This document shows, in pieces, positions 22,601-31,987 of a stretch of 64,000 nt of DNA. A program made the position numbers and the translations under genes. Origin of the DNA: Chitinophaga filiformis (GTDB lineage: Bacteria > Bacteroidota > Bacteroidia > Chitinophagales > Chitinophagaceae); NCBI RefSeq assembly GCF_900102545.1, contig NZ_FNBN01000010.1, forward strand, positions 209,445 through 273,444, in the 5' to 3' direction. Each line of letters opens with the position of its first letter. Position 1 is the first letter of the stretch. The notes beneath the pieces are model-generated. The model made no database searches. It worked only from the letters and a program-made list of their open reading frames with translations, and had not been told where the DNA came from.

Positions 22601-25445
22601 CCTGCTGGTCTATCCTTCCACCAAATTCCAGATTCCCATCCGGCAGCCATCTTCCCAGATCTCCTGTACGATATATCCTGTCGCCCGCAGTTCCTTCAAA
22701 AGGGTTCGGCACAAATACTTCTTTCGTTTTTTCCGGCAGGTTCCAATACCCCACGCCTACACCTACACCGGATACACATATTTCACCATGATATCCAAAA
22801 GGTACCAGCTGCAGCTGTTTATCTACCAGGAATATATTCAGGTTGATAAAAGGTCTGCCAATAGGGACTTTTGTTATGCCCGTCCGCAATGGTTCATAAA
22901 TGAGCAAATGTGTAATATCATCAGAGGCTTCTGTAGGGCCATATGCATTCAGTACATTGACATGCGGATATAATCTTTTCCAGCCATTTACCGCGTCTAC
23001 AGTCACTTCTTCTCCTGACAACATCATCCATTGCATATGCTGTAGCGGAGGACGGCTGTCTGGATAACGCTCCATGAAAGAAAGCAGCTGGCTAAAGTAA
23101 GACGGTACAAACTCTGTCATGGTCACTGCCTGCTGATCTAATATCTGCAACAGGCGATCATACACCTGCAAATCTTCCTTATCCACAATCACACAGGCGC
23201 CTCCCAACATCCAGGGAGCAACGAATTGCCATACTGATATATCAGAAGAGATATTGGCGCTTTGCAGGAAACGGAAGCCATCTGGTAATGACAGCGCATG
23301 GAACTCATTCATCATATGGTTCAGCGCCCCGTTATGTCGCAGGATGGCCCCTTTTGGCTTTCCGGTAGTGCCAGATGTATAGATCATATATGCCCAGTCT
23401 TCCGGAGTGGAAGGGCCATCCACATTTGAGGTGGACATCTGGCGCCATGCTGATTTATCGAATATGGGATAAGGTAATACCGTTGTCCATTCATCCATAA
23501 GGATCAGCACTTCCAGTTGAATCTGTTCAAAACAAGGCAACTCCCGTTGCAAAAGTGCTGAATTGGTGATGACTGCAAAAGGGGTAGCATCTTTCAGCAA
23601 CAGCTGTATGCGGGACGAAGGGTTACCATGATCAACGGGTACATACACGCCCCCTGCCTTGTAAATGGCCATCATGGCTATTGCCAGCTGCGCACCCCTT
23701 TCGAGGAATACGCCCACAAACTGCCCTTTTTGGATCCCCTGCTGTACGAGCTGGTGAGCCACCTGATTGGCCTGTTCATTCAACGTGGCAAAATCCAGTA
23801 CGCTAGCCCCGTGTATTACCGCTGGCCGCTGTGGATGCCTGGCTGCCTGTTCTTCAAACAGGCCATGCATAGTATGATTACAATTGATAGTTTCCTGTTG
23901 CTCATTCAGGATGTGTAACAATAGCCGCCGCTCTTCGGCGCCTATATAATTCAACACATTAATATGCACGGATGGCTGTAAGGTCACACTATCCATCAAT
24001 CCCTGCAAATGCCCTATCATACGATGGATACGGTCGGCCATGAACAGGTCTGTATTATATTCTACCAATACTTTCAATACATTGCCCGATAAGGTAAAAT
24101 CAAAAGACAGATCAAACTGGCTGGTCCTGTCTTCTATCACCAGGGCAGCCACTTCAAGATCAGTATTGACCGGCGTTCTATCTGAAAGATAACTACCCTC
24201 CTGGTAATTGATCATAACATCAAAAACGGGCGAACGGCTTACATCCCGGTGTACACTTACCTCTTCTACCAGCTTATCAAAAGGATACAGCTGGTGCTCA
24301 TAAGCTGCCAGTACATTATCCCGGGTCTGTTCCAGCAGAGAGAAGAATGAATCTTCTCCGGAAACCCTGGTACGCAATACCACTGTATTGACATAAAAAC
24401 CTAGCTGCCGCTCAAACGCATTGTCCGGCCTTCCGGCAATAGGCGTTCCTACAATAATGTCCTGTTGTCCGGTATACCTGTGGAAAAGTGTGTTGATCAG
24501 CGCCATAATGCCCATAAACACAGAAGCTTGTTTTCCTTTCACCATGTCGGAGAATGCGCTCACCACAGCTACGGGAAACTCATACTGTATATGCTGTCCA
24601 TTATACGTTTGTATCACAGGTCTTGGCAGATCTGTAGGTATATTCAATACGGGCAATTCGCCATGTAGCGTATCCAGCCAATATTGGCGGTGTTGCTCCA
24701 TCCTACCTGCTTCAGATAAGGCATTCAGCCACACTGCGTATTCTTTGTATTGTACAGCCGGCATCTCAGTCACCGCCATATCTCCGTTATAGTAGCGGAT
24801 CAACTCCTCCATTAAGACTTCTACTGACCATCCATCGCTGATAACATGATGCATCACCAGCATAAAATAATAGTCCCCACCCTCTCTCTTCCACATTCCT
24901 ACCCGGAAGAGTTGTCCTTCACTTAATTGGAAAGGTTGCTCCTTAAAAGCCTGTATTTCGGCTATCAGCGCTTCTTCCGTGACAGCCACGTCTTTAAAAG
25001 AAAAGTAATGCACTGCTTCAGGAAGGATACGCTGTCTTGGCTCGTTATCCTTAACGATGAGACAAGTGCGCATGACTTCATGTTTCTCTGTCAACCTACG
25101 CAGTGCTGTTTCGAACCGGCTCAGATCAATAACACCTGAGAAGCGATAAGCGACAGAAACATGATAGGCGGCTGATGCGCCGATCAATTGTTGTAATACC
25201 CAAAGCCGTTTCTGTGAGGGAGAACAGGGGTAATCTGTTTGTTCCTCCAATGGTTTTACCGGGATCTTCTTATCCGCATGCTTCAGGTACAGGATCACCT
25301 CTTCCCTCCTCTCCTTCAATATTCCCAGCAATGTTTCATCCGGTACATGTCCGTCGGGAAATACTACCTGCAATCGGTCTTCGGCTGTTAGCCGGATATA
25401 GGTATCATCATCCTTCAAGCGGTTGATCAATTGTGCTATTCTCAT
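19635..25445 (-). CDS. NRPS-D: docking-C-A-PCP-C fused to TauD hydroxylase
   Basis: 1936 aa. Order: TubC-type docking domain (1-60), C9 (HHVISDGWS, H199), A9 (YTSGTTG at 689), PCP9 (GGHS, S1093), C10 (HHIISDGWS, H1273), and a C-terminal TauD/SyrP-type Fe(II)/2-oxoglutarate oxygenase (about 1600-1936). The A9 code reads DIWEMSADD. It is close to A13 of NRPS-F, and the acidic pair at 330/331 suggests a basic residue such as Dab or Dap, but I do not claim an assignment. C10 has no A domain in this protein; it must condense onto the Asp carrier of NRPS-E. The ATG overlaps the NRPS-C stop codon (ATGA, 25442-25445), which suggests translational coupling. The position of the oxygenase between C10 and the Asp module fits hydroxylation of carrier-bound Asp. 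Confidence 0.95.
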   Translation of the reverse strand: MRIAQLINRLKDDDTYIRLTAEDRLQVVFPDGHVPDETLLGILKERREEVILYLKHADKKIPVKPLEEQTDYPCSPSQKRLWVLQQLIGASAAYHVSVAYRFSGVIDLSRFETALRRLTEKHEVMRTCLIVKDNEPRQRILPEAVHYFSFKDVAVTEEALIAEIQAFKEQPFQLSEGQLFRVGMWKREGGDYYFMLVMHHVISDGWSVEVLMEELIRYYNGDMAVTEMPAVQYKEYAVWLNALSEAGRMEQHRQYWLDTLHGELPVLNIPTDLPRPVIQTYNGQHIQYEFPVAVVSAFSDMVKGKQASVFMGIMALINTLFHRYTGQQDIIVGTPIAGRPDNAFERQLGFYVNTVVLRTRVSGEDSFFSLLEQTRDNVLAAYEHQLYPFDKLVEEVSVHRDVSRSPVFDVMINYQEGSYLSDRTPVNTDLEVAALVIEDRTSQFDLSFDFTLSGNVLKVLVEYNTDLFMADRIHRMIGHLQGLMDSVTLQPSVHINVLNYIGAEERRLLLHILNEQQETINCNHTMHGLFEEQAARHPQRPAVIHGASVLDFATLNEQANQVAHQLVQQGIQKGQFVGVFLERGAQLAIAMMAIYKAGGVYVPVDHGNPSSRIQLLLKDATPFAVITNSALLQRELPCFEQIQLEVLILMDEWTTVLPYPIFDKSAWRQMSTSNVDGPSTPEDWAYMIYTSGTTGKPKGAILRHNGALNHMMNEFHALSLPDGFRFLQSANISSDISVWQFVAPWMLGGACVIVDKEDLQVYDRLLQILDQQAVTMTEFVPSYFSQLLSFMERYPDSRPPLQHMQWMMLSGEEVTVDAVNGWKRLYPHVNVLNAYGPTEASDDITHLLIYEPLRTGITKVPIGRPFINLNIFLVDKQLQLVPFGYHGEICVSGVGVGVGYWNLPEKTKEVFVPNPFEGTAGDRIYRTGDLGRWLPDGNLEFGGRIDQQVKIRGFRVEVAEIESVCREHDFVKDAVVLLQPGKEGEKKLVAYLLPADQEMSERQLIEIIRQYLAEKLPDHMVPPVYVVMEQFPTGLSDKVDRKALPGLDEITATEVLALPEGHLEMQLQKIWKQVLNKEAIGVHSNFFESGGHSLKAIQMTSRIYHDLGVRLALKDIFINPTIRQQAALIEASVVEKLPALQPAPEATYYPLSNAQQRIWISERLYENSMAYNMPMKYVFNGQLDTAALEKALFTIIDRHEILRTRFFELDGIPYQQVIPMAEVAPYFSVHAIGEAITVNDIVWQPFDLEKGVLLRVDILPVTATQYLLLMVSHHIISDGWSEDIFLNELVLLYDHFRKGEAPSLSPLSLQYKDYAVWQQSFLRSTIAAEQLQYWLRQFAGPVPMLELPIDFPRAEKKTFEAIDFKLELDLVTAEKIKMLATATGSSTYMILLSAIYVFLYRYTGQTDLVIGSPVAARNHLQLEDQIGCYMNTLALRVQLDANISFRELLEQVKQNTLNAFDHQDYPFDLLLSKLQYERYENRLPLFDVGFTWLNTIGHGDVEQVYEQGDYTVLPYTDGAGTVKSDCWIHAWEDTAGAIGVVLSFNKGLFRPQTASSMTDDLGQLIHHFVHQPDSEIHLITDMLVAAHKKLTTMNRNETKKKNLEKFFNIQTQPAAEKSIIRESVIPGNGGGLKLVTAAMPGVNLPRWLDSNRATVDKWLAEYGGILFRGFNVDTNERVQETADSFSGQQLRYFDQTSPRSALTGALYTSTDHPSDQVIHMHNELSYSFQWPLHIMFCCLIPSEEGGETPVADVRQVWKLLSEETRRKFRANGVKYVRNMRPGVGLSWQQVFQTNEKEKAAQHFIANKIAYEWKSDDHLHTEWTLPAVQQHPLTQEEVWFNHCFFYNEHMIESSMYEVLSAAGELPFNTYYGNGEPVEAATIQEIVSAFEAAKISFPWEKGDALLLDNMLMAHGRNPYKGNRKIAVAMFNPQSTPIA
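19638..20670 (-). other. TauD/SyrP-type Asp beta-hydroxylase domain in NRPS-D
   Basis: C-terminal domain of NRPS-D. The non-haem iron ligands are visible as HNE (H1721, E1723) and a distal histidine H1912 in MAHGRNPYKGNRK, with R1921 placed to bind 2-oxoglutarate. The HxE rather than HxD first ligand pair resembles SyrP and the siderophore Asp hydroxylases. The partner substrate is inferred from the exact Asp code of the next A domain. Start of the domain is approximate. Confidence 0.85.
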
Positions 25446-28400
25446 AGATCGATCACTTTTAACTCAGCAGATACCCGTTTCCTTTTACCTAATTCTTCTG
25501 CCAGTAATTCAATGGTGGGATTTTTAAAGATATCGCGAATTGAGACCGCTTCCACGCCCTGCATGGTCATCCTGGAAATGGTCAGAGAAGCTTTCAGTGA
25601 ATGCCCTCCCAGCTCAAAGAAGTTGTCGGCAATACCGATTGGACGAATACCCAATACCTCTTCCCAGATACCTGCCAGCAGGGTTTCAGTCTCGTTGCGT
25701 GGAGGCACATAATTGCCAGCTGTATGTATGACCGGATCAGGCAATAGTTTCCTGTCGATCTTCCCATTGGAAGTAAGCGGGAATTTCTCCATAAAGAAGA
25801 AGTGCTCTGGCACCATAAAGTGAGGCAACAGGCCACTCAGGTATTTTTTAAGTATGGTGGCTTCCAGGCCGTCACCTGCCTTCGCAATTACATAGGCTAC
25901 CAGTACTTTTTCTTTCAGGTCTGTAACAAACACATTTACGACAGCATTCGCCACCTGTGGGTGCTGCAGGAGTACCTGTTCTATCTCGGCGGGCTCTATA
26001 CGATGTCCCCTGATCTTCACCTGCTCGTCCTTCCTGCCTGCAAAGACCACCGTTCCATCTGCCTGCCAATAACCTATATCACCACTTGCATATGCTCTTT
26101 CAGGATGTGGCAGATAAAGCGTTACAAACTTTTCTGCCGTCAGCACCGGCTGCCGGAAATATCCCCTGGCCAATCCTTCGCCAGCCAGATATATTTCTCC
26201 TGGAACGCCTACCGGCACAGGCTGGCGATATGGGTCCAGGATATATACCTGCGTTTCGTTGATCGGATAACCTAATGGAATATCTGTTTCGTATTCATGT
26301 CTGACTGGCAGACAAAGTGAGAAGGTTGTGTTCTCTGTAGGACCATAACCATTAATGATCTGTAATGATCCCGGTACAGTGGATCTGTATAAGCGGTTAA
26401 CATGCGCAGGTGAAAGCTTTTCACCACCCACCAGTATATACTGCAAACCATTAAATATAGTAACATCCAGATCTACCAGCTGATTGAACCAGGAAGCCGT
26501 GAACCACATTGTATTGATGCTATTGGCATGAATATATTGTTTCAATATACCGGCATCCATTAGCTCATCATGAGACAGCAGATGTAATGTACCTCCATTC
26601 AGCAAGGCTCCCCACATCTCAAAAGTGGTGGCATCGAAAGACACGGCGCCTGTCATTAATATCCTGGTATCTTTCCCTAACTGTACATAATTTGGTTCAT
26701 TCACCAGCCTGACAATACTCCTGTGTTCTACCATCACACCTTTGGGAACACCCGTTGTTCCCGAGGTATACATGATATAGGCCAGGTCGGTCGCCTTTAC
26801 ATCGACAGCAGGTAGGGCATGCGCTGAAGTAAGATCCTGATTCACTGCAATGACGTCCAGCCCCACGAAGTTACCGGCCTGTCGTATATCTTCTGCGACG
26901 ATAATAGAAGCTCCACACTCCCTGATCATGACCTGTTGTCTGTCGGCAGGATAAGCCGGATCTACAGGCACATAACAACCGCCCGCCTTTAGTATAGCCA
27001 GTACACCGATTACCATCTCCGCAGTATACGCCGCCAGTAATACTACCGGTACATCCCGTCCTACGCCTTTCTCTACCAGTAAGGCAGCCAGTTGATCTGA
27101 TCTTTTATGCAGTTCAGCATAGCTCAGTTGTTGCGTACCGCTTATTACAGCGATAGCATCCCCGGATAGTTTCGCCTGCTGGCGGAATAGGGAAACTACT
27201 GTCTCCTGCCGGCCCTCATCAGAACCCGTCAGGTTAAATAGGCGCTGTACCTGTTCTGTTTCTACAGGAGCGATGATATCGATGTTACGGATCACCTCCT
27301 GCGGATAGCCCACCAAACGTTTCAGCAAATTCACATAGTAAGTTTCCAGTCGCTTCAATTCATCAGAAGAATACAGCCCATCCAGGTAATGAAAGGAAAT
27401 ACATATCTCATCATAGTATTGTACAAGGCAATCAAACCAGGTGTTATTCAGTCCAAACCCTTTAGAAAGGGAGCCAGCCTGTATACCTTCTGCAGCCTGC
27501 TCATATACATGGAAATTGAGGTAACCGAAGAACACATCGAACAGTGAATTCAGGGCACTGGATCGCTCGCCTGTTGCTGCGACAATATCCGTCAGTGGTA
27601 GCCTGTCCACTCCCTGTTGTGCATCCAGGGATGTTTTGACCATATCCAGGACTTCACGTGCATAATAGATCCTGTCAAAACTCGTACGGAAAGGGACCGT
27701 ATTCAGGAAACAACCCAGTATTTTTACAGCATCTTCCAATTCAGGTCTGCCGTGGGTCAGTAAGCCTATAGTCAGGTCCTGTTTACCGGTAGTAAGCTGC
27801 AGCATGCACAAATAAGCTGCAAGGCAGATATGCTTTAAATTCATATCATTTTCCTGTGCAAATCGCAGCATGGCTGCCTGCAGGTCTTTATCCACATAAA
27901 AATAGTGGCTGCTCTTCGAGATCGCTCCGGTGTCTTTTACCTTTTTGCTCAATGGCAATGGCAATCTTTCGTATCCTTCCAATAAACCAGCCCAGTATTG
28001 TTTTACGGAAGGTGCATGTTTATATCTCCATTGATCGGCAACATAATCTTTGTAAGTACATTTTAACGGTGTAAGCGCAACTGGTACTCCTTCTTTCAAT
28101 CCCTGACAGAGCTGGCTGAATTCTGTCAGGAATACCGCATCACTCCATCCATCCATAATAGCGTGATGACAGGCAAGCATGATGGCATATACAGCAGATG
28201 ATATCTGAAATACCGCAGCACGCCATAGACCTGGTGTGGTCAGCTCAAAACCTATTCGCCTGTCTTCCTCCATATATTCCTGCAGGTAATTTTCCTGTTG
28301 CTCCTTGTTCAGATGTGACAGGTCTTCAAAATGAAGCTTACTATCAATATCCACCTCCTTATAAAGCAGGGTGGCAGGGCCTTCAAATCCGTTCAGGTAA

Positions 28401-31400
28401 AAACCGGTGCGTAATATGTTATGTCGTTGTGCCAGCTGCCGGAAAGTATCCTCTATCCTGCTCCATTGAAAATCAGCGTCAACGATCTCAAATACAATCT
28501 GGTTATTGTACAGCCTGCGATCCACCATATAGTGAAAGAACATACCCGCCTGAATATCGCTCATCGGGTACAGGTCTTCCACATTTTCATCCAGCTTCCA
28601 GCCAGTTTCCGTTTGCAGTTGTCGTTCTTTCCATCCGGCAATTGCATCCCGCGCTACTGTCAGGGAAGGAATATCTACGGCCTCTCCGGATTGCCGGCTG
28701 ATAAAGGAGGCCAGCAATCCTACTGTCTGATTGGCAAAGATGTTATTGATCACCAACCCCAGGTTCATCTCCTTATTGATCATACTCACCAGCGTAATGG
28801 CCTTAATGGAATCGCCTCCCAATGAGAAGAAATTATCATTCAAACCTATGTTGTCTTTCTTCAGGACCGACCGCCAGATGGCTGCCAGTGATTGCTCCAG
28901 GGGGCTCATTTCCTGCTCATCTCCGCCAGCATTGGATGGTTGCTCTTCAGGTAATGGCAACAGCTTCCTGTCTACCTTACCATTCAGATTCAATGGCATT
29001 TCTTCCAGCCATATAAAGTACTGCGGGATCATATATGCAGGCAGTGACTGCTCCATAAAACGGGCTATGTCTGCAGTTGAAGGTTTAGGCGCATTGTTAT
29101 CTTCCAATGTATAATAAGCACACAGGAATTTTTCACCGGGGTTGCTTTCATCTGCAATAGCCAGCACAGCTCCCTCTTTTACTGCCGGATGTTTTAAGAG
29201 TACCTTCTCTACTCCTAAAGGCTCAATCCTGAATCCCCTGATCTTTACCTGATCATCCTTTCTTCCCCTGAACGCGAGGTTCCCATCAGGCAACCACGCT
29301 ACCAGGTCCCCACTTCTGTATATCTTACCTTCTCCAAAAGGATTATCTACAAAGGCTGCAACAGTCAGCTCTTCCTGCCCCCAATATCCTTTTGCGACGC
29401 TATCCCCCGCAATACACAATTCGCCTGTGACTCCTACAGGTACAGGTTGCAGCAGGTCGTTCAGCACATATAACTGTGTATTATAGAGCGGCTGACCAAT
29501 AGGCACGACACCGTATGTAGTTTCCAGCGATACCATAGGATCACTGATAAAATAACTGGCTACTACAGTGGCTTCTGTTGGTCCATATGCATTGACATAT
29601 TGTACACGGCTCTTCCATTTCTTTTCCAGTTCAAGATTGCTGGCAGAACCACCGGTAAACAGCACACGCAGGCTGTGTAAATTTGCAGGCTCAAGGTGCT
29701 GCGCATACACGGGAGGCAATAGCGTCATGGTGATCCCTTTCTCATTCAGGTATTGTTCAAAACGGCCATAATCCTGTATCACGCCCTCAGGTACGATATA
29801 TAGTGCAGCACCTGTAAGCAAAGCGGTAAACACTTCAAATACAGAAGCATCAAAACTCAGGGTGGCAAATTGCAATACCCGATCCTCGGCACTGATATTA
29901 AAGCTATACTTATTGTTCGCTACCAGGTTTTGTAATCCCTGATGAACTACCATTACACCCTTAGACTGGCCGGTAGTAGCAGAAGTATAAATAATATAAG
30001 CCAGATCATCCGGGATGTTCACATTTTCGGGATTGCCGGTATCGCCGGAAAAAATATCCGGATCATCAGTCATCACCCAGTCAATACCAAAGAAATCAGC
30101 ATTGTCGAATATTCTCAGGAAGGCATCATTCATAGTGGCCAGTACAATACCTGCGCCACAATCCTTTAAGATATAATGGATCCTTTCAGGAGGATATCGG
30201 CTATCCACAGGTACATAACAGGCGCCTGCCTTCAGGATAGCCAGGCTGCCAATCACCATTTCAACAGACCGGCTCATGAGCAAGGCTACCGGTTGATTAC
30301 GCTGTACACCTTTACTTCTCAGCAGGTGTGCCAGCTGGTTAGCTTTGCTATTCAGCTGTGTATAAGTAAGCACTTCCTCATCACTGCTCACAGCGATATG
30401 ATCCGGATAAAGCGATACCTGCCGTTCAAATACTTCCTGTATTGTCTTGTCCTTTTCATAGGGTAGTGTCCTGTTGTTCAGTTCATGTAACAGGAAATTG
30501 GTTTCCTGCGGTTGCAATACATTGATCTTTCCAAGCAGTGTTCCAGGCGCAGCTACTACTTCGCGGGCTATCTGCTGATAATGTCCCGCCATTCTTAAAA
30601 TAGTTTCCAATCTGAAAAGATCGGTACTGTATTCAAACGTAAAATGTAATTGACCATCCCGCTCAAAACCGTCCATGTGCAGGTCCAGCCGCGAAGAAGC
30701 AAGCCCTTCCTGATGATAGGGTAATATCTCTATTTCAGGCAATACTACAGATTCCAGCTTATCCATATTCTGGAATCCCATGGAAATATCAAAGATGGGG
30801 TTCCTGGAAGTTTCTCTGGATATATTCAGGTCCTGTACCAGCATATCAAACTGGTAATCCTGATTTTCCAATGCAGCAGCAAATGTTTCGTGTACCTGTT
30901 TTAAAAAGACATCAAAAGGCAGGTCATCCGCAGGGAATGATTTAATGACCAGTTTATTAATGAACATACCTGTGATCTCCTGCAATTCCGGACGGGTCCT
31001 GTTAGCCGTATCAGAAGCGATGATCAGCTCCTTCTCTCCGGAATAACGATACAGTAATACCTTGAAAAGACTGAACAGTACCGAGTATAAGGTAACATTA
31101 CCGGCAATAGCCAGTTTATTAAGAGAGGTAGTAAGCTCCTTATCCAGGCTGAATGCATAATAATCGCCCCTGAAAGATTTGACACCCGGGCGGGGAAAAT
31201 CTGTAGGCAGATCAAGCACCTGTAAATGTCCACCGAACCTGTTCATCCAGTATTTCCTTTGCTGCTCAAACCATGAAGTATGGAGCTGTTCCTGTTGCCA
31301 TACAGCGTAGTCTTTATATTGTATTGACAGTGGTTGCAGCTCTTCACCAGCATACAGGGCAATTAATTCTTTATTGAGTAGCAGCTCTGATGTACCATCC

Positions 31401-31942
31401 GAAACAATGTGATGTTTATCCTGTAACAACAGGTGTATCGTTCCTTCCTGTGATGCAATCTTTACCAGTTTTATCCTGACCAGTGGCGCGCGGGAAAGAT
31501 CAAAAGGCCGGATAAAATCTTTTATCATTGCTTCAATCTCTTTACCGCCGGACTGCCAACCTTCCCGGACCTCATACTCCATGCGGAAAGAGGATACATC
31601 ATTTATCTTTTGTACCACCTGCCCATCTATTACATGAAAGGAAGTACGCAATGATTCATGGCGCTCAACTAAACTCAAAAAGGCATTTTCGAGCCGTGCT
31701 ACATCCAGTATTCCCTTCAGCATCAATACCACCGGCATATTGTAAACAGTGGTTTGCGGTTCAATACTGAACATGGTATACATGCGCTTCTGCGCTGAAG
31801 ACAATGGATAGTAAGGCTGTGCGGGAGCTACAGATATACGCCCTACATCCTGGCCCTGTACACCTTTCTGGCGGAGCTTCTCTTTTATTTTTTCCCGTTG
31901 CTCAGCAGTAAGTTGCTGTAATTCGTTGAAAATATTTTTCAT
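25442..31942 (-). CDS. NRPS-C, two modules (hydrophobic residue, Val)
   Basis: 2166 aa. A short charged helical leader (1-30, LTAEQREKIKEKLRQKG) precedes C7 (HHIVSDGTS, H177), A7 (YTSATTGQSKG at 652), PCP7 (GGDS, S1045), C8 (HHAIMDGWS, H1259, with YPMSDIQAGMFFH at its start), A8 (YTSGTTG at 1725) and PCP8 (GGHS, S2115). The A8 code reads DAFWLGGTF, one conservative change from the well-known Val code DAFWIGGTF, so Val is a strong call. The A7 code DAFLFGAVV looks hydrophobic (Leu-like) but is not a known exact code. Two oddities: A7 has Ala and Ser in place of the conserved Gly and Pro of core A3, and C8 looks like a DCL-type C domain following a GGDS carrier although no epimerase lies between them. 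The C-terminal ELKVIDL tail probably binds the docking domain of NRPS-D. Confidence 0.95.
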   Translation of the reverse strand: MKNIFNELQQLTAEQREKIKEKLRQKGVQGQDVGRISVAPAQPYYPLSSAQKRMYTMFSIEPQTTVYNMPVVLMLKGILDVARLENAFLSLVERHESLRTSFHVIDGQVVQKINDVSSFRMEYEVREGWQSGGKEIEAMIKDFIRPFDLSRAPLVRIKLVKIASQEGTIHLLLQDKHHIVSDGTSELLLNKELIALYAGEELQPLSIQYKDYAVWQQEQLHTSWFEQQRKYWMNRFGGHLQVLDLPTDFPRPGVKSFRGDYYAFSLDKELTTSLNKLAIAGNVTLYSVLFSLFKVLLYRYSGEKELIIASDTANRTRPELQEITGMFINKLVIKSFPADDLPFDVFLKQVHETFAAALENQDYQFDMLVQDLNISRETSRNPIFDISMGFQNMDKLESVVLPEIEILPYHQEGLASSRLDLHMDGFERDGQLHFTFEYSTDLFRLETILRMAGHYQQIAREVVAAPGTLLGKINVLQPQETNFLLHELNNRTLPYEKDKTIQEVFERQVSLYPDHIAVSSDEEVLTYTQLNSKANQLAHLLRSKGVQRNQPVALLMSRSVEMVIGSLAILKAGACYVPVDSRYPPERIHYILKDCGAGIVLATMNDAFLRIFDNADFFGIDWVMTDDPDIFSGDTGNPENVNIPDDLAYIIYTSATTGQSKGVMVVHQGLQNLVANNKYSFNISAEDRVLQFATLSFDASVFEVFTALLTGAALYIVPEGVIQDYGRFEQYLNEKGITMTLLPPVYAQHLEPANLHSLRVLFTGGSASNLELEKKWKSRVQYVNAYGPTEATVVASYFISDPMVSLETTYGVVPIGQPLYNTQLYVLNDLLQPVPVGVTGELCIAGDSVAKGYWGQEELTVAAFVDNPFGEGKIYRSGDLVAWLPDGNLAFRGRKDDQVKIRGFRIEPLGVEKVLLKHPAVKEGAVLAIADESNPGEKFLCAYYTLEDNNAPKPSTADIARFMEQSLPAYMIPQYFIWLEEMPLNLNGKVDRKLLPLPEEQPSNAGGDEQEMSPLEQSLAAIWRSVLKKDNIGLNDNFFSLGGDSIKAITLVSMINKEMNLGLVINNIFANQTVGLLASFISRQSGEAVDIPSLTVARDAIAGWKERQLQTETGWKLDENVEDLYPMSDIQAGMFFHYMVDRRLYNNQIVFEIVDADFQWSRIEDTFRQLAQRHNILRTGFYLNGFEGPATLLYKEVDIDSKLHFEDLSHLNKEQQENYLQEYMEEDRRIGFELTTPGLWRAAVFQISSAVYAIMLACHHAIMDGWSDAVFLTEFSQLCQGLKEGVPVALTPLKCTYKDYVADQWRYKHAPSVKQYWAGLLEGYERLPLPLSKKVKDTGAISKSSHYFYVDKDLQAAMLRFAQENDMNLKHICLAAYLCMLQLTTGKQDLTIGLLTHGRPELEDAVKILGCFLNTVPFRTSFDRIYYAREVLDMVKTSLDAQQGVDRLPLTDIVAATGERSSALNSLFDVFFGYLNFHVYEQAAEGIQAGSLSKGFGLNNTWFDCLVQYYDEICISFHYLDGLYSSDELKRLETYYVNLLKRLVGYPQEVIRNIDIIAPVETEQVQRLFNLTGSDEGRQETVVSLFRQQAKLSGDAIAVISGTQQLSYAELHKRSDQLAALLVEKGVGRDVPVVLLAAYTAEMVIGVLAILKAGGCYVPVDPAYPADRQQVMIRECGASIIVAEDIRQAGNFVGLDVIAVNQDLTSAHALPAVDVKATDLAYIMYTSGTTGVPKGVMVEHRSIVRLVNEPNYVQLGKDTRILMTGAVSFDATTFEMWGALLNGGTLHLLSHDELMDAGILKQYIHANSINTMWFTASWFNQLVDLDVTIFNGLQYILVGGEKLSPAHVNRLYRSTVPGSLQIINGYGPTENTTFSLCLPVRHEYETDIPLGYPINETQVYILDPYRQPVPVGVPGEIYLAGEGLARGYFRQPVLTAEKFVTLYLPHPERAYASGDIGYWQADGTVVFAGRKDEQVKIRGHRIEPAEIEQVLLQHPQVANAVVNVFVTDLKEKVLVAYVIAKAGDGLEATILKKYLSGLLPHFMVPEHFFFMEKFPLTSNGKIDRKLLPDPVIHTAGNYVPPRNETETLLAGIWEEVLGIRPIGIADNFFELGGHSLKASLTISRMTMQGVEAVSIRDIFKNPTIELLAEELGKRKRVSAELKVIDL

Positions 31943-31987
31943 TACCTGATTGTATCAATGAAGAATAAATTGCTCGTTGTTTATGAT

